DNA of 64,000 nucleotides from Kibdelosporangium banguiense (GTDB taxonomy: Bacteria; Actinomycetota; Actinomycetes; Mycobacteriales; Pseudonocardiaceae), in assembly GCF_017876405.1 (NCBI RefSeq), contig NZ_JAGINW010000001.1, positions 7,887,203 to 7,951,202 of the forward strand, read 5' to 3'. A model generated the notes under the pieces. The model saw nothing but the letters and a program-made list of their open reading frames with translations, was not told the DNA's origin and searched no databases. Of this stretch, positions 44,601 to 53,400 are shown piece after piece (position 1 is the first letter of the stretch; each line of letters starts with the position of its first letter). Made by a program: the position numbers and the translations under genes.

Positions 44601-44753
44601 GAGCGGATCACGGACATCGCCCAGCAGGCCGACAGCCTGGTGTACGCCGACGCGGTGTCGGCGTACACCAGGCTCGATCATGACGGCCTACGGGCGGAGG
44701 CCTTGGCAGCGCTGCGCGCGAGGGATCAGCTCACCGGCTCGGATCCCGCCTGA
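41667..44753 (+). CDS. SARP/AfsR-like regulator with BTAD, STAND ATPase and TPR-like domains
   Basis: A 1028-residue regulator. A winged-helix OmpR-type DNA-binding domain (about 1-85, ARLVDELWPDEQPEHPTKAL) is followed by a bacterial transcriptional activation domain (about 95-240). Next come an NB-ARC-like ATPase (GSGGLGKTRLAHAV; LLVLDNCEHVV; CGRLDGLPLAVELAA) and a long helical C-terminal sensor with no second HTH. Start GTG 41667 was chosen from the domain boundary; no good ribosome site precedes it, and TACTCT seven bases before it would allow a leaderless message. Such proteins activate antibiotic clusters. The convergent DrrAB-type exporter is a plausible target. Its end overlaps that gene by 23 bases. 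Confidence 0.87.
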   Translation: MTIELVLLSRVAFRGVEVVGANLRGLLALLAGELRMGCSTARLVDELWPDEQPEHPTKALQIVVSRARARLGADVIVRTPTGYRLSLDEGQVDASAVLLSASASEQSARAGDHMAALQHAEAGLALCEGASSWGDAADDPLSVLRAARVATYRALTRARALALSRLGRAGEAVEPLNDLVLERPRDEEVLAELLRCEAATVGPATALARYDGYRRELRDELGSEPGPALRSLYRELLLSDAPAVRHGVRQEPNLMLGRDKDIAAVVDLVRMSRVTSIVGSGGLGKTRLAHAVGREAEQRVVYFVGLAGVSADSDVAGEVASALGVRQAGPGRLTMRADVLAGIVDVLGPGSALLVLDNCEHVVRGAAELVQALVSMSKDLRVLTTSRAPLGLSSESVYPLPELDLPTMVELFGQRARAVRPEIDLPPTVVRELCGRLDGLPLAVELAAARVRVMSVVEIADRLDDRFALLRGNVRDAPQRHRTLHAVIDWSWHLLEPAGQAAMRALSVFPGGFTAAAARHILGDDAVVEQLVDQSLLRVADSGTGTRFVMLETVREFSAARREDAGENDRVVGRFLGWAVDFGGQWAASGDGFVSALDEIRAEQDNLLQALRYGLESEDGATVAVTAALLGSMWVTESNFTRLAALAKDIGWVLSHFRPEPAFTETTRTAAVLAAMIGFVMPDLSPLRALVALRRLPPAPPDTVVRAAHVALCAPDVVALQEMSASDDPLPAGFASYVLSYMCENVNDLDGALAAARRMLESFEDDSLLLIRAVAHGRVGELCLQVDPGEAAFRHLHMALTITQELGWSVTTRARWALVLADLQRGAFDEAERGLAEAVQGSGDEPLLFEICARAEILLGRGDVEGGLDLWRRAAIRSGNVGNDLSGLWPFEVEAVAVVTHARYGRLDSVREIVGRLPAILSTRVTSVPVVEFPICGSLLLALGVADLDRGAVVQGVRMIALAQCFGLLREFQPTMSPERITDIAQQADSLVYADAVSAYTRLDHDGLRAEALAALRARDQLTGSDPA
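44636..44672. repeat. perfect 16-bp inverted repeat inside the SARP gene end
   Basis: CCTGGTGTACGCCGAC and its exact complement are separated by five bases (gcggt). The repeat lies in the last 120 bases of the SARP gene and just downstream of the convergent ABC permease stop. The RNA of either strand would form a very stable hairpin. It may act as a bidirectional terminator, since neither gene has any other, or as a protein site. Confidence 0.75.
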
Positions 44754-45498
44754 ACAGTGCCCGAGCCCACACGTAACCGGCCAGCGCGAGGCCGACACAC
44801 CAAGCGACCGCCAGGACTCCGGCATTGTTGATGGGCGTGCCCAGTAGCAGGCCACGCAACGCATCGATGATCGGTGTGAAAGGCTCGTTCGCGGCGAACC
44901 AGCGCACCGGCGCGGACATGGCCTCTGGCGAGACGAACGCGCTGCTCAGGAACGGCAGCACCTGAATGACGAGGACAAACGGACTCGTCCCCTCGGCCGT
45001 CTTGGCGAGCAGTCCGACTCCGACGGCCAGCCAGTTGAGGGCGAGCGCGACGAGCGCGAGCAGGCCGAGGGTGGCCAGCCACCGGAGCGGGTCACCCGTG
45101 GGCCGGAATCCCAGCAGCAAGGCGACGCCGATTACCAGGATGGCGCTGATCACCGCGCGCACAGTGGACACGACCACGTGCGCGGTGAGCACGGAGGCAC
45201 GGGAGATCGCCATCGTGCGGAACCGATTGATGATGCCTTCGGTCATATCGGTGTTTACGGCGATGGCCGTGGTGGTGGAGCCGTAGCCGACGGTCATCAG
45301 GAGGATCCCGGCAACCAGGTAGTCGATGTAGTCGCCACCTTGGGGAACGGGCCCGAGGCCTGCGTTCAGCGTGCCGCCGAACACGCCGACGAACAACAGC
45401 AGCAGGACCACCGGAAGCCCGATGGTCATGATCACCGCGCTGGGGTTTCGCATGGCGTGCTTGGTGTTGCGCCGCAGCATGGTCAGCGCGTCGCTCAT
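44731..45498 (-). CDS. ABC-2 type permease, DrrB-like
   Basis: A 255-residue membrane protein with about six hydrophobic helices and the ABC-2 pattern of daunorubicin exporter permease DrrB: RNTKHAMRNPSAVIMTIGLPVV at the N-terminus, EGIINRFRTMAISRASVL in the first loop, and FVSPEAMSAPVRWFAANEPFTPIIDALR near the end. It should pair with the ATPase upstream, whose stop overlaps its start by four bases. It exports an unknown hydrophobic compound. Its 3' end overlaps the convergent SARP gene. Confidence 0.9.
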   Translation of the reverse strand: MSDALTMLRRNTKHAMRNPSAVIMTIGLPVVLLLLFVGVFGGTLNAGLGPVPQGGDYIDYLVAGILLMTVGYGSTTTAIAVNTDMTEGIINRFRTMAISRASVLTAHVVVSTVRAVISAILVIGVALLLGFRPTGDPLRWLATLGLLALVALALNWLAVGVGLLAKTAEGTSPFVLVIQVLPFLSSAFVSPEAMSAPVRWFAANEPFTPIIDALRGLLLGTPINNAGVLAVAWCVGLALAGYVWARALFRRDPSR

Positions 45499-46454
45499 CG
45501 GACTGTCTCCTTCGTGATGGTCGTGTGGCCGGTGAGGGCGAAGAAGACGTCATCGAGGTCCGGGGTGTGCACGGACAACTCGTCGACCTCGATCCCGGCT
45601 CCCTCCAACTGGCTCAGCAGCGCCCGCAGCGCTGGGACGCCGCCATCGCCAGGAACCTGGAGGGTGAGCGCCTCGTCGTCCTGGGACGCGTTACCGAGGG
45701 CACGCGCCGCCGCGTCGAGACGGGCCGCATCGGCGAACCGCAGCCGGACATGGCCACCAGGGATACCGCGCTTCAGTTCCTCCGGCGTGCCCTCCGCGAC
45801 CAGTTTTCCCTGGTCGAGCACGGCGATCCGGTCGGCGAGCTCGTCGGCCTCCTCCAGGTACTGCGTGGTCAGGAAGATCGTGACGCCACCGGCGACCAGT
45901 CCGTGAATGGTCTGCCACATCGTGCGGCGGCTGCGCGGATCCAGCCCGGTGGTCGGCTCGTCGAGGAAGATCACGCGCGGGTCGCCGACCAGCGTCATCG
46001 CCAGGTCCAACCGGCGGCGCATCCCACCGGAGTAGGTCGACACCAGCTTCGCGGCCGCCTGCGTCAGATCGAACTTGCCGAGCAGTTCCGTGGCGCGCCG
46101 CTTGCCCTCGGCGCGGCCGAGGTGGTGCAGGTCAGCCATGAGAAGAAGGTTCTCCTCACCGGTGAGCAGGTTGTCCACCGCGGAGAACTGGCCGGTCACC
46201 CCGATCGCGGCACGCACCGCGTCCGGTTGCTTGACCAGATCGTGCCCGGCGATCCGGGCCTGGCCGCCGTCGAAGCCGATCAACGTCGACAGGATCTGCA
46301 CCGCCGTGGTCTTGCCGGCCCCGTTCGGGCCCAGCATGCAGAACGTCGTGCCCTCGCGGACATCCAGGTCGATGCCGTCGAGCACCACTTTGTCACCGAA
46401 TGACTTGCGCAGCCCGGTCACTGTGATCGCCGATCGTGATTCAGCGCTGGTCAT
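45495..46454 (-). CDS. ABC transporter ATPase, DrrA-like
   Basis: A 319-residue ATPase of the drug-export DrrA group. It has P-loop GPNGAGKTTAVQIL, the Q-loop region GVTGQFSAVDNLLTGEENL, signature YSGGMRRRLDLAMTL, Walker B VIFLDEPTTGLD, and the C-terminal regulatory tail ending near the DLDDVFFALTG motif of DrrA homologues. It is the first gene of a two-gene leftward operon with the permease. It is divergent from the APC transporter across about 250 bases. Confidence 0.93.
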   Translation of the reverse strand: MTSAESRSAITVTGLRKSFGDKVVLDGIDLDVREGTTFCMLGPNGAGKTTAVQILSTLIGFDGGQARIAGHDLVKQPDAVRAAIGVTGQFSAVDNLLTGEENLLLMADLHHLGRAEGKRRATELLGKFDLTQAAAKLVSTYSGGMRRRLDLAMTLVGDPRVIFLDEPTTGLDPRSRRTMWQTIHGLVAGGVTIFLTTQYLEEADELADRIAVLDQGKLVAEGTPEELKRGIPGGHVRLRFADAARLDAAARALGNASQDDEALTLQVPGDGGVPALRALLSQLEGAGIEVDELSVHTPDLDDVFFALTGHTTITKETVR

Positions 46455-46603
46455 GTCCCTCCTCTCGTCGCCGTGGCGCTGTGGCCACGCTCAGCCGGAG
46501 GGTGCGGGCAGCGAGTTTCACCGCGGTTTCATCCCGGCCTCGCCGCGGACTGTCCGGATTGGTCTTTACGAAATCCTGATGCCGGTGCCGGTGAGGACCC
46601 GGT

Positions 46604-46637
46604 GATCCGTCGGTAACCTGCGGCGGAGCGACGGATC
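46604..46637 (+). promoter_or_regulatory. hairpin in the leader of the APC transporter gene
   Basis: A perfect nine-base stem, GATCCGTCG paired with CGACGGATC around a 16-base loop, ends about 70 bases before the ATG at 46708. Several GCCGGT/GGCGGC blocks around it could pair further. A structured leader ahead of an ion-type transporter could be a riboswitch or attenuator, but I recognise no known riboswitch consensus. Confidence 0.35.
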
Positions 46638-46707
46638 CTGGGGGCGGCACGCCGACGTGCCGAAGCCGAGCGCGTCGCGTTCCGCTGAGTTCCCGGAGCC
46701 TGAACAC

Positions 46708-48690
46708 ATGAGTAGCGCGCCTGAGCTGGCCATCCCAGCGAGCGTCGAGAATCCCGCCGCCACCAGACCACCGGCCAGAGGTGTGGCCCGCTGGTTGATG
46801 CGCCACCAGGTCCAGCCCGTCGGGCCGGAGAGCGGCGAGGGGCATGCCAAGCCGCAGGCCTGGTGGAAGGTCATGTGCCTGACCGGTGTGGACTACTTCT
46901 CGACCCTGTCCTACCTGCCGGCCATCGCGGCGCTGGCTGCGGGCGCGTTGTCGCCGTTGGCGACCTTGCTGATCGTGGCGCTCACGCTGCTGGGCATGCT
47001 GCCGATGTACCGGCGGGTGGCCAAGGAGAGCCCGCACGGCCAGGGCTCGGTCGCCATGCTGGAGCACCTGCTGCCGTTCTGGCGGGGCAAGATCTTCGTG
47101 CTGGTCCTGCTGGGGTTCGTGGCCACGTCCTGGATCGTGACGATCACGCTGTCGTCCGCGGACGCGACCGTTCACCTGCTGGAGAACCCGATCGCGCCCG
47201 GATTCCTGCACGGTCAGGAAGTACTCATCACGGTGATCCTGCTGCTTGTGCTGGGCGGGGTGTTCCTGCTCGGCTTCAGCGAGGCGGTCGGTGTCGCCAT
47301 CCCGCTGGTCGCGATCTTCCTGCTGCTCAACGCCGTGATCGTCGGTGCCGGTGTGGCCGAACTCGCGGCACGTCCCGAGCTGATGTCCGGCTGGGTCGAC
47401 CGGCTCACGGCCGGTGGCAGCGGTATCGGCGACATCGCCGCCCCGGCGATCCTGGCCTTCCCGCTGCTGGTGCTGGGGCTGTCGGGGTTCGAGACGGGGG
47501 TCAGCATGATGCCGCTGATCGCCGCTGACGGGCAGAGCCCGCGCGAACGGCTTCAGTCGCGGATCCGCAACACCCGCAAGCTGCTCACCGCAGCGGCGTT
47601 GATCATGTCGGTGTACCTGATCGCCACCAGTTTCGTGACCACTGTGCTGATCCCGGCCGAGAAGTTCCAGCCAGGGGGAGAGGCCAACGGCCGGGCGCTG
47701 GCCTATCTCGCGCACGAGCAGCTCGGTGAGGTGTTCGGCACGGTGTACGACCTCAGCAGTGTGCTGATCCTGTGGTTCGCCGGTGCGTCGGCGATGGCTG
47801 GGCTGATCAACATCGTGCCGCGCTACCTGCCGTCCTACGGTATGGCGCCGGAGTGGGGCCGCGCGGTGCGTCCGGTCGTGCTGGTCTACACCGCGATCAG
47901 CATCCTCATCACGATCATGTTCGACGCTGACGTCAACTCCCAGGCCGGCGCGTACGCCACCGGGATCCTGGCCATGATGGTGTCCGGGTCGATCGCCGTG
48001 GCGATCTCGGCGATCGGCCGGCGCCAGAAGTTCGCGTCGATCGGCTTCACCGTACTGACATTGGTGCTGCTGTACGCACTGGTGGAGAACATCATCGAGA
48101 AACCCGACGGGATAGCCATCTCTGCCGCGTTCATCGCCGGTGTCGTGGTGATCTCGTTGATATCGCGGGTAAGCCGGACCACCGAGTTGCGCGCCGACCG
48201 CATCGAGTTCGACGAAGCCGCCCGCCAGTTCATCGCGGACGCACTCGCCCACGACGGCAGGCTCAACATCATCGCGAACAAGCGGCAGACCGGCGACGAC
48301 GCCGAGTACCGGGACAAGGAGCTGGAACAGCGCGGCATGAACCCAGTGCCAGGCGACGCGGACGTGGTGTTCCTCGAGATCGAGGTCACCGACCCGTCCC
48401 AGTTCAGCGGTGTTCTCACCGTCCACGGCCACGAGATCGCCGGCCATCGCGTGCTGCGTGCAGGCAGCCCCGCGGTGCCCAACGCGATCGCGGCTGTGCT
48501 GCTCGCGCTGCGTGATGCCACCGGGGTCCGGCCGCACTGCTACTTCGAATGGTCGGAAGGCAGCCCGCTGGGCCACATGTTCCGTTACCTTATCCTCGGC
48601 CGCGGTGACACACCGCCAGTCGTCCGGGAGATCATCCGGGCATGCGAACCGGATCCCGCCTGCCGGCCGGGAATCCACGTCGGCGGATAG
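46708..48690 (+). CDS. APC superfamily transporter, KimA-like
   Basis: A 660-residue membrane protein: about twelve helices from residue 55 to 490, then a soluble C-terminal domain of about 150 residues. The first helix region (VDYFSTLSYLPAIAALAAG) and the PHGQGS loop, together with the long tail, recall KimA-type potassium transporters more than ordinary amino acid permeases. No substrate can be fixed by sight. ATG 46708 has GGAG nine bases upstream; a GTG at 46657 would add 17 residues. It is followed after seven bases by a CorA gene, so the two probably form an ion-transport operon. Confidence 0.8.
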   Translation: MSSAPELAIPASVENPAATRPPARGVARWLMRHQVQPVGPESGEGHAKPQAWWKVMCLTGVDYFSTLSYLPAIAALAAGALSPLATLLIVALTLLGMLPMYRRVAKESPHGQGSVAMLEHLLPFWRGKIFVLVLLGFVATSWIVTITLSSADATVHLLENPIAPGFLHGQEVLITVILLLVLGGVFLLGFSEAVGVAIPLVAIFLLLNAVIVGAGVAELAARPELMSGWVDRLTAGGSGIGDIAAPAILAFPLLVLGLSGFETGVSMMPLIAADGQSPRERLQSRIRNTRKLLTAAALIMSVYLIATSFVTTVLIPAEKFQPGGEANGRALAYLAHEQLGEVFGTVYDLSSVLILWFAGASAMAGLINIVPRYLPSYGMAPEWGRAVRPVVLVYTAISILITIMFDADVNSQAGAYATGILAMMVSGSIAVAISAIGRRQKFASIGFTVLTLVLLYALVENIIEKPDGIAISAAFIAGVVVISLISRVSRTTELRADRIEFDEAARQFIADALAHDGRLNIIANKRQTGDDAEYRDKELEQRGMNPVPGDADVVFLEIEVTDPSQFSGVLTVHGHEIAGHRVLRAGSPAVPNAIAAVLLALRDATGVRPHCYFEWSEGSPLGHMFRYLILGRGDTPPVVREIIRACEPDPACRPGIHVGG

Positions 48691-48697
48691 AGGACAC

Positions 48698-49822
48698 ATG
48701 TCGGGCAAGCCGGTCCCCGTGCCGATCTCGGCGTATGTGGTCGATTGCGCGGTGTATGTGAACGGCTCGCGCCTGCCGGGCCGTTGGACACACGACGCCG
48801 CGATCGCCGAGGTACGCGAGCGTGGCGAAGGCTTTGTCTGGATCGGACTGTACGAACCGGCCGCTGAGCAGATCGAGGGCATCGCAGCGACCTACGGATT
48901 GCATGAGCTGGCGGTCGAGGACGCGGTGTGCGCGCATCAACGTCCGAAGCTGGACCGCTACGACAACATGCTGTTCATGGTCCTCAAGACCGTGCACTAC
49001 GTCGCGCACGAGTCGCCGGACAGAGCCAACGAGATCGTCGAGACCGGCGAGATCATGGCGTTTCTCGGCCCGGATTTCATCGTGACCGTCCGCCACGGCG
49101 ACCATTCGGGACTGCGTGGGCTACGCCGGGAAATCGAGGCCATGCCGGAGCGATTGCGGCTGGGCCCGTCAGCGGTGCTGCACGCGATCGCCGACCGGGT
49201 CGTGGACGACTACCTGGACGTCAGCGAGTTGTTCGAACGTGACATCGAGGAAGCCGAGTCCGTGGTGTTCGCGCCACGCAGCCCGGTCGGCGCCGAGCAG
49301 ATGTACCTGATGAAGCGGGAAGTACTCGAGTTACGACGGGCCATCGCGCCGCTGTCGCCGCCGGTGCGCCGGTTGGTCGACGCGGATCTTGCGTTGATCC
49401 CGGCCGAGGTGCGCTCGTACTTCCGCGACGTGGACGACCACCTGACAATCGTGACCGACCGGGTGACGCGGGCCGACGAGCTGCTCAACGGTCTGGTGAA
49501 CGCCACGCTCGCGAAGATCACGCTGCAGCAGAACAACGACATGCGCAGGATCACCGCATGGGCGGCCGTCATCGCGGTGCCGACCATGGCAGTCGGCGTC
49601 TACGGCATGAACTTCGACTTCATGCCCGAACTACGCTGGACATACGGATATCCGATCATGATGGCCGTGATCCTGCTGGCATGCCTGGTGGTCTACCGGA
49701 TCCTCAAACGCAACCACTGGCTGGGCTCCGGGCGCACCGTGATCTGGGTCCTGCTGCTCGTCCTGGCCTGGCTCACCCTGATCATCGTGCAGATCGCCCA
49801 CGGCATGGGCGCGGCACCCTGA
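48698..49822 (+). CDS. corA: CorA-family divalent cation channel with an extra C-terminal helix
   Basis: A 374-residue CorA-type protein: a cytoplasmic alpha/beta and long-helix domain (about 1-285), TM1 ending in the signature VYGMNFDFMPEL, and TM2 (YPIMMAVILLACLVVYRIL). Unlike ordinary CorA, which stops after TM2, a third hydrophobic stretch (TVIWVLLLVLAWLTLIIVQI) follows. ATG 48698 comes after AGAGG. It would form a pentameric Mg2+/Co2+ channel. It is cotranscribed with the KimA-like gene seven bases upstream and convergent with the small membrane protein gene. Confidence 0.9.
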   Translation: MSGKPVPVPISAYVVDCAVYVNGSRLPGRWTHDAAIAEVRERGEGFVWIGLYEPAAEQIEGIAATYGLHELAVEDAVCAHQRPKLDRYDNMLFMVLKTVHYVAHESPDRANEIVETGEIMAFLGPDFIVTVRHGDHSGLRGLRREIEAMPERLRLGPSAVLHAIADRVVDDYLDVSELFERDIEEAESVVFAPRSPVGAEQMYLMKREVLELRRAIAPLSPPVRRLVDADLALIPAEVRSYFRDVDDHLTIVTDRVTRADELLNGLVNATLAKITLQQNNDMRRITAWAAVIAVPTMAVGVYGMNFDFMPELRWTYGYPIMMAVILLACLVVYRILKRNHWLGSGRTVIWVLLLVLAWLTLIIVQIAHGMGAAP

Positions 49823-49832
49823 CTGACAGCGT

Positions 49833-50408
49833 TCAGACCGGTTGCAGTGTTGCGCGCAGGTCGGCGGGGTGGCGGATCCAGAGGTCGACGGCGGTGCCGT
49901 CCGGGCGGGTCAATGTCAGGCATCCCTGACTGCCTGGCCCCCAGATCGGCACCACCTCCGCCGACCATGATCGGTCGAAGACGAACGTTCCTGCGCCGCG
50001 CTTTCGGTCAGCCTCACGAGGCTGCCAGTTCAGTTCACCATCGATCAAAGACAGGCGGCCCAGCAACTCGCCGACTTCGTCCACCCGGCGTGCGTGCTGG
50101 CCCGGCGCTTTGACTCCCAAGAGCTGGGCCATTTGTATCGGAAGCTGGGCGGGCCACGACGGCGGTGCGCCTGCTGCTCGCCGTCGTAGCTCCGATCGCT
50201 TGTCCCTCCACAGCAGCACGTTGGCGATCACGTACGCCAGGACGAGTGCCCCGGCGAGAACGGCGACGACCGGGACCACGCCTGTTCTCAGCGACAGCGA
50301 GGCTCCCAAAAGGACGACAAATCCGACGCCGAGCAGTGCGCGGCTTCGCCTGCGTCGTTCCCGTTCCCGGCCGTATCCGGTCATTGTGTTGTTCCGCCTG
50401 TCTCGCAT
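49833..50408 (-). CDS. small two-helix membrane protein coupled to the Rhs gene
   Basis: A 191-residue protein I do not recognise. An Arg-rich start (RERERRRRSR) leads into two adjacent hydrophobic helices (about residues 23-68), then a soluble domain of about 120 residues rich in Trp. There is no signal peptide besides the first helix; the soluble part is probably cytoplasmic. The ATG at 50408 shares one base with the Rhs stop codon (TGATG), so translation is coupled to the Rhs gene. A shorter start at 50384 exists. The position is that of an immunity or anchoring partner of the Rhs protein, which is an inference from context only. Confidence 0.6.
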   Translation of the reverse strand: MRDRRNNTMTGYGRERERRRRSRALLGVGFVVLLGASLSLRTGVVPVVAVLAGALVLAYVIANVLLWRDKRSELRRRAAGAPPSWPAQLPIQMAQLLGVKAPGQHARRVDEVGELLGRLSLIDGELNWQPREADRKRGAGTFVFDRSWSAEVVPIWGPGSQGCLTLTRPDGTAVDLWIRHPADLRATLQPV

Positions 50409-53400
50409 CAGCAGATGATCGCTGCACCGCCATAGGGAGAATACGTGCGTGGCGCCGGTGCCGCCGTTCCTCCTCCCGCCCCGCCGCCGGCTTCGTTCAG
50501 TCCCCAGACGGTGCCGGCGATACCGGAGGTCAGCGAGTTGAGGTTGGCGAACATGCCCCACGAGCCGGGCGCGAAACCCCAGTCGGCCCAGGTGCCTATC
50601 CCCCCGAGCCCGGTGGACAGGATGCCGAGCCCACAACCGATGCTGATCAGGTTCTGCGCACAGGTGACCGCAGTGCTCACCGCACCCAGCGCGGTCGCCG
50701 TGACGTCCGCGACCACCCCGACCGTGACCGCCCCGCCGATGAGGACGTCACCGACGCCGAAGGTCGCCAGGCCGAGGCCGACGGCACCGACTGCCAATCC
50801 GGCGTAACCGGCGTAGGTGCCGATGGTCGACCACGTGTCCTTCGACCAGCTGAACGGGTTCCACCAGCTCAACCCGTCGATATCGGTGAGGTTCAGCGGA
50901 TTGTCCGAAGTGTACGCATACGGCGTGCCGGTCTGCCCGACTTTCGGGTCCACCGTCAGGAACAACGCGTTCGCCGGGTCGTAGTACCGGGCCCGTAGGT
51001 AGACCAGCCCGGACTCGCTGTCGGTGAACTGCCCGGTGAACTGCAACGGTGTCACGGCCGTCCCGCTGTGGGTGGCGACGCCGTAGGGCGTGTACGAGTA
51101 GGTGCCCGCGACCGCGCCCGAGGCGTCGAGCAGACAAGCCGTCGACCCGACCTGGTCGTGCACGAACCAGGCCGAGCTCGCCGCGCCGATCTGCTCGATC
51201 GGCAGGCCCCCGGGCCCGTACAGGTAGCTGTTCGTGCCGTCGGTGAGGATGTTCGGCGTCTTACTGGAATCCCAGAAGAACGTTGTCGTGGCGCTGCCGA
51301 CGGTCTTCGAGGTTCGCAGGCCGTCGCCGTTGTACCGGTAGGTCGCCGAGGACGAGCCGCCGAACGTCGTGAGCCGCCCGGCCTGGTCGTAGCCGAAGGT
51401 GGTCGAACCCGCCGTCTTGCGTTCGCCGAGACTGTCCGATGTGTACGGAGTAGCGCCGGTGGGAACCGTGCCGCAGCTGGGATTCGTTACGCTGCCGCTC
51501 GGCAGTGACCAGCACAGCTGACCCGCGGGATCGAATGCCTGAGTCGCGGCACCGACCTTGGTCGGGTTGTCAGCCGCGTCGACACCGTAAGTGGTCGAAC
51601 CATCCGAACTCAGTTGGTTCTTCGCGTTGTAGCCGAACGTCTGCGACGCCGTTCCGACCTGCCGCGAAGACAACTGGCCGATCGGGTCACGCCCGAAGGT
51701 CATCGAGAACACCGTGGTGGTTCCGGTGACCGCCGTGGTCGACGTGAGCTGGTCGGCGTCGTTGTAGCCGTTGGTCACCGTCGTGCCGTTCGGGTACGCG
51801 GTGGTCTTGGCCGCACCGGCGTTGTCGTAACCGAACGTGGTCTTGTTGCTGTTCCAGTCCGTCACGGTCTTGAGCCGTTCGGCGTCGTCGAACGTTCGGA
51901 CGACGGCTGTGGTCTGGCCCGGGTAGGTGATCGAGGTCTGGTTGCCGTTGTCGTCGTAGCCGTACCCGGCCGTGGCACCTGAGCCTTGCGTCTGCGTGAT
52001 GACCTCGCCGAAAGTGTTGAAGGTCCAGGTCGAGGTGCCGGTGCCGTCGGTCATCGACACCCGGCGACCAGCCGGATCGTAGGTATAGGTCACGTTCGGT
52101 GTCGTACCATCCGAATAGGACACACTCTTCGTGTGGCCTGCCGCGTCGTACCCAAGGGTGGTGACGCGCCCAGTCGGATCGGTCGATGTCAGTATCCGTC
52201 CTGCTGGGTCGAGGTGCGAGCTCGTGGCGCGGTTGTCAGGATCGGTCCGGGAGTTCTGCCGTCCTTGACCGTCGTAGCCGTATGTCGTCTTGGCGTTCAG
52301 GCCGTCGATGGTGTCGGCGATTGTGCCGTCGGGGTTGTACTCTGTGATCTGCGTGCTGTTGTCCGCCTGGGTGACCTTGATCAGCTGGTCGGCCGGATCG
52401 TAGGCCGAGGCGATCGTGTGGTTGTTGGCATCGGTGACCGACTTCTTGTTCCCGTCGGCGTCGTAGGCCGTGCTTGTCTTGTGGCCCAACGGGTCTGTGG
52501 TAAGCGTGACGTTGCCGTGGGCGTCATGCCCGTAGGTCGTGCAGCCCTTCGCGGGCGGCGTGCAGCCGGGAGCCACACCCGCCGCGGTGCCGTTGGCGTC
52601 CACAGTGGAAGTCAGATGGCCGGTGCCGGTGTCGTAACCGTACTGGGTTTTGTCCCCGGCACCGTCGGTCTCGGATGTCTTGTTGCCGAAGCTGTCGAAC
52701 GTCGTGGTGGTGGTCTTGCCGTTCGGGTCGGTCACCCGGGTCCGGTCGCCTGGGTGGGCGGCGTCGTCGTAGAAGAACTTCGCCGTCCGCACCGGCGCCG
52801 GGCCGAAGTTGCCGGTGGTGGACTCGACCACGTTGTTGGCCTTGGTCTTCGTGGTGGACGTGAGGTCGTGCACGCCGGCCGCCGGCACCTGACCGCCCTG
52901 GTCGTACTGATTCACCGTCGCGACCCCGTCCGGACCGATGGTCTCCAGCAGGTTCGCCGAGTCGTCGTAGGTGTAGTCGGTGGTGAAGCCCAGTGCGTCC
53001 GATTCGGACGTCTTGTTGCCGTGGTCGTCGTAGGTGAAGGTCCGCAGATCACCGTCGGCGTCGGTCGCGGTGCTCACCCCGAGGGTGACCGGGTCGTAGG
53101 TGTAGGCCGTGGTTCCGGCGTCGGAACTGCTGTAACCCTTGGTCTCCGAAACCAGCAGCCCATTCTGGTAGGTCTCCAGCGTCTTGTGGCCGGACGGGTC
53201 GGTCGTGAGCGTCTGGCCGGCGTTCAGGCCGCCGTCGGGACCGTAGGTGAACGATGTCGTGTGTCCGTTCGGGTCAGTCTGCGTTTTCACACGTTCGGCG
53301 CTGTCGTAGACCATCGAGGTGACTGTCGAGGCGGGGCCGCCGAAGTTGGCGGGTGATCTCATCGACGTCATCAGGTGGTTGCCGTCGTAGGTGTAGTGCG

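Noticed and set aside
46441..48882. An 813-codon leftward open frame opposite the KimA-like gene, and similar long antisense frames (for example 3462-5255, 18490-20475, 29352-30935).
   Set aside because: These are codon-phase shadows of GC-rich genes; their translations are Arg-, Gly- or His-rich with no motif.
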